64,000 nucleotides of DNA from the NCBI RefSeq assembly GCF_036898095.1, contig NC_090726.1, positions 169,386,066-169,450,065 on the forward strand, written 5' to 3'. This stretch comes from Palaemon carinicauda (lineage: Eukaryota > Arthropoda > Malacostraca > Decapoda > Palaemonidae). The notes under the pieces were generated by a model. The model searched no databases. It saw only the letters and a list, made by a program, of their open reading frames with translations, and had not been told where the DNA came from. Below, one piece after another: positions 61,306 through 64,000 of the stretch. Both the position numbers and the translations under genes were made by a program. Every line of letters begins with the position of its first letter. Position 1 is the first letter of the stretch.

Positions 61306-62205
61306 TATAAAAATAAAATAATATTAAATAATGGAATTTAAAAATATATAAATAAAATTATATAATATGATGGAATATAAAAATATAATAATAATATAAT
61401 ATAATGGAATGTAAAAATATGAAAATAAAATAATATAATATAATAGAATGTAAAAATATGAAAATAAAAGAATATCATGTAATGGAATATGCAAATATGA
61501 AAATGAAATATCATATAATGAAATTTAAAAATATAAAAATTAAATAATATAATTTAATGGAATATGAAAATGTAAAAATAAAATAGTATGATATAATTGA
61601 ATATAAAAATTTTAAAATAAAATAATACGATATAATAGAATATATAATAAAAAAATAAAGCAATATAATATAATGGAATATAAAAATATAAAAATGAACT
61701 AATATAATATAATGGAATATAAAAATGCAAAAATAAAATTATATAATATAATGGAATAGGAAGATTTAAAAATAAATTAATATAATATAATGGAAAATAA
61801 AAATATGAAAATATAATTATATAATATAATGGAATATGAAAATATAGAAATAATATAATGTGATATAATATAATGGAATATGATAATGTAAAAATAAAAT
61901 AATATAATATAATGGAATATAAAAATGTAAAAATAAAATATGATATAATGGAATTTGAAATTGTAAAAATAAATAATATAACATAATGGAAAATAAAAAT
62001 ATAAAAATAAAATAATATAACTTAATGGAAAATAAAAATATAAAAATAAAATTATATAACAATGGAATATCAAAATATAAAAATAATATAATATAAAATA
62101 ATGGAATAAAAAGATATAAAAATAAATTAATATAACATAATGGAATATCAAAATATAAAAGTAAAATAATATAACAATGTAATATAAAATAATAGAAAAA
62201 TAGAA

Positions 62206-62705
62206 NNNNNNNNNNNNNNNNNNNNNNNNNNNNNNNNNNNNNNNNNNNNNNNNNNNNNNNNNNNNNNNNNNNNNNNNNNNNNNNNNNNNNNNNNNNNNNN
62301 NNNNNNNNNNNNNNNNNNNNNNNNNNNNNNNNNNNNNNNNNNNNNNNNNNNNNNNNNNNNNNNNNNNNNNNNNNNNNNNNNNNNNNNNNNNNNNNNNNNN
62401 NNNNNNNNNNNNNNNNNNNNNNNNNNNNNNNNNNNNNNNNNNNNNNNNNNNNNNNNNNNNNNNNNNNNNNNNNNNNNNNNNNNNNNNNNNNNNNNNNNNN
62501 NNNNNNNNNNNNNNNNNNNNNNNNNNNNNNNNNNNNNNNNNNNNNNNNNNNNNNNNNNNNNNNNNNNNNNNNNNNNNNNNNNNNNNNNNNNNNNNNNNNN
62601 NNNNNNNNNNNNNNNNNNNNNNNNNNNNNNNNNNNNNNNNNNNNNNNNNNNNNNNNNNNNNNNNNNNNNNNNNNNNNNNNNNNNNNNNNNNNNNNNNNNN
62701 NNNNN
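62206..62705. other. Assembly gap (500 N)
   Basis: Exactly 500 N, a round number typical of a scaffold gap of estimated or arbitrary size. Satellite monomers occur on both sides. Confidence 0.99.
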
Positions 62706-64000
62706 AATGGAATACCAAATATAAAAATAAAATAATATAACATAATGGAATATCAAAATATAATAATAAAATAATATAACATAATGGAATATAGAAATAT
62801 AAAAACCAAATAATATATCATAATGTAATATAAAAATATAAGAATAAAATAATATAACATAATGGAATATGAAAATATAAATACTAAATAATATAACATA
62901 ATGGAATATTGAAATATAAAAATAAAATAATATAACATAATGAAATGAAAAAATAAAAAAGAATAAAAAAAATATAATGGAATACAAAAATATAAAAATA
63001 ATTAAAATAACAATGGAATATGAAAATGTAAAAATAAAATAATATAATATATTGGAATATGAAAATATGAAAAAAGTAATATAACATAAAATAATACGAA
63101 AATATGAAAATAGAATGATGTAATATAATGGAATATGAAAAATATGAAAATAAAATAATATAATATAATGGAATATAAAAATATGAAAATAAAATAATAT
63201 AATATATTGGAATATGAAAATATGAAAATAAAATGGTACAATATAATGGAATATTAAAATATGAAATTAAAAGGATATAATATAATGAAATATAGAATTA
63301 TGAAAATAAAATAATTAAATATAATTGAATATAAAAAAATAAAATAAAATATTATGATTTAATGGAATATAATAATAAGAAAATAAAATATTATAATATA
63401 ATGGATTATAAAAATATGAAAATAAAATAATATAATATAATGGAATATGAAAATATGAAAATAAAATGATATAATATAATGGAATATTAGAATATGAAAT
63501 TAAAATGATATAATATAATGGAATATAAAAATATTAAAATAAAATAATTAAATTTAATTGAATATAAAAATAAAATAAAATATTATAATATAATGGAATA
63601 TAAAAATATGAGAATTAAATAATATAATATAATGGAATATAACAAATATGAAAATAAAATAATATAATATAATGGAATATATTAATATGAAGATGAAAAA
63701 GTATAATATATTATAATATAAAAAATGAAAATAAAATTAAATAACATAATGGAATATACAAATATGAAAATAAAATAATATAATAAAATGGATAGTAAAA
63801 AATATGAAAATAAAAAAATATAATAGAATAGAATATGAAAATATAAAAATAAAATAATACAATATAATAGATATAAAAATATAAAAATTAAATAATATAA
63901 TATAATAGAATATAAAAATAAAACATATAATGGTATATAATCAAATAATATAATATAATGGAATATAGAAGTAAAATATAATATAATGGAATATAAAAAA
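62706..64000. repeat. 39-bp satellite after the gap, AATATGAAAAT variants
   Basis: Monomers here mostly read GGAATAT(G/A)AAAATATGAAAA in their first half, a subfamily much less common before the gap, and they show more single-base indels. This suggests either a different part of the array or a local homogenised block. No other feature is seen. Confidence 0.9.

Larger units (their letters stand above)
35932..62205. repeat. 39-bp satellite, right arm, with higher-order units
   Basis: Same monomer as the left arm; exact 39-bp spacing of GG is seen at 42711, 42750, 42789 and 42828. Diagnostic monomer GAATATCATGTAATGG or a close form is at 35994, 39477, 40432, 43388, 49531, 50826, 52793, 55682, 58132 and 61470. 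TTTGAAATTGT or a close form is at 36599, 36959, 39802, 41074, 44029, 46859, 51535, 53460, 56126, 58728, 59087 and 61954. C-containing monomer blocks (CATAATGG, ATCAAAATAT) alternate with C-free blocks, for example at about 37085..37740, 41230..42050, 44190..44960, 47025..47900, 53590..54720, 56150..57210 and 59215..60020. Apart from two short fragments listed separately, nothing but satellite is visible. Confidence 0.93.

Overview
This window is eukaryotic, non-genic and repeat-dominated. About 54 kb is one very AT-rich tandem satellite with a 39-bp monomer. A single full-length Ty3/Gypsy-type LTR retrotransposon with an envelope-like third gene (26973..35931, minus strand) is inserted into it. 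I found no host gene, tRNA, rRNA or CRISPR array. Env-bearing Gypsy elements with this fusion-protein-like envelope are best known from insects and other arthropods, so an arthropod host is the most likely reading. That is inference from the element alone.

Layout: 1..3300 is satellite; 3301..3775 is an interrupted (TA)n array; 3776..26972 is satellite with higher-order organisation; 26973..35931 is the retroelement; 35932..62205 is satellite; 62206..62705 is a 500-N assembly gap; 62706..64000 is satellite. Two short GC-richer fragments (55465..55516 and 61236..61305) are the only other non-satellite DNA. The long minus-strand reading frames rich in F, I, Y and L are artefacts: 39 is divisible by 3, so a stop-free monomer stays open for many copies.

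Retroelement, read on the minus strand: 5' LTR (34894..35931), primer-binding site (34882..34891), leader, gag, pol, env, 3' LTR (26973..28011), all flanked by the 4-bp duplication AATG. Gag and pol share one frame and are separated by a UGA followed by CUAG, which matches a known strong readthrough context, so Gag-Pol is probably made by stop-codon readthrough. Pol is intact (protease, RT, RNase H, and integrase with D,D35E and GPY/F). Gag has a TAG inside its zinc knuckle and no upstream in-frame ATG. Env has a TAA just before its furin-like site. The LTRs differ by about 18 substitutions and one indel by eye, so this is a fairly recent but damaged copy.

The satellite is organised in higher-order units of roughly 2 to 3.5 kb, marked by diagnostic variant monomers, with larger duplications above that. 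A paralogous copy of the retroelement's target site without the element lies near 58060, which indicates that the element inserted after that duplication.
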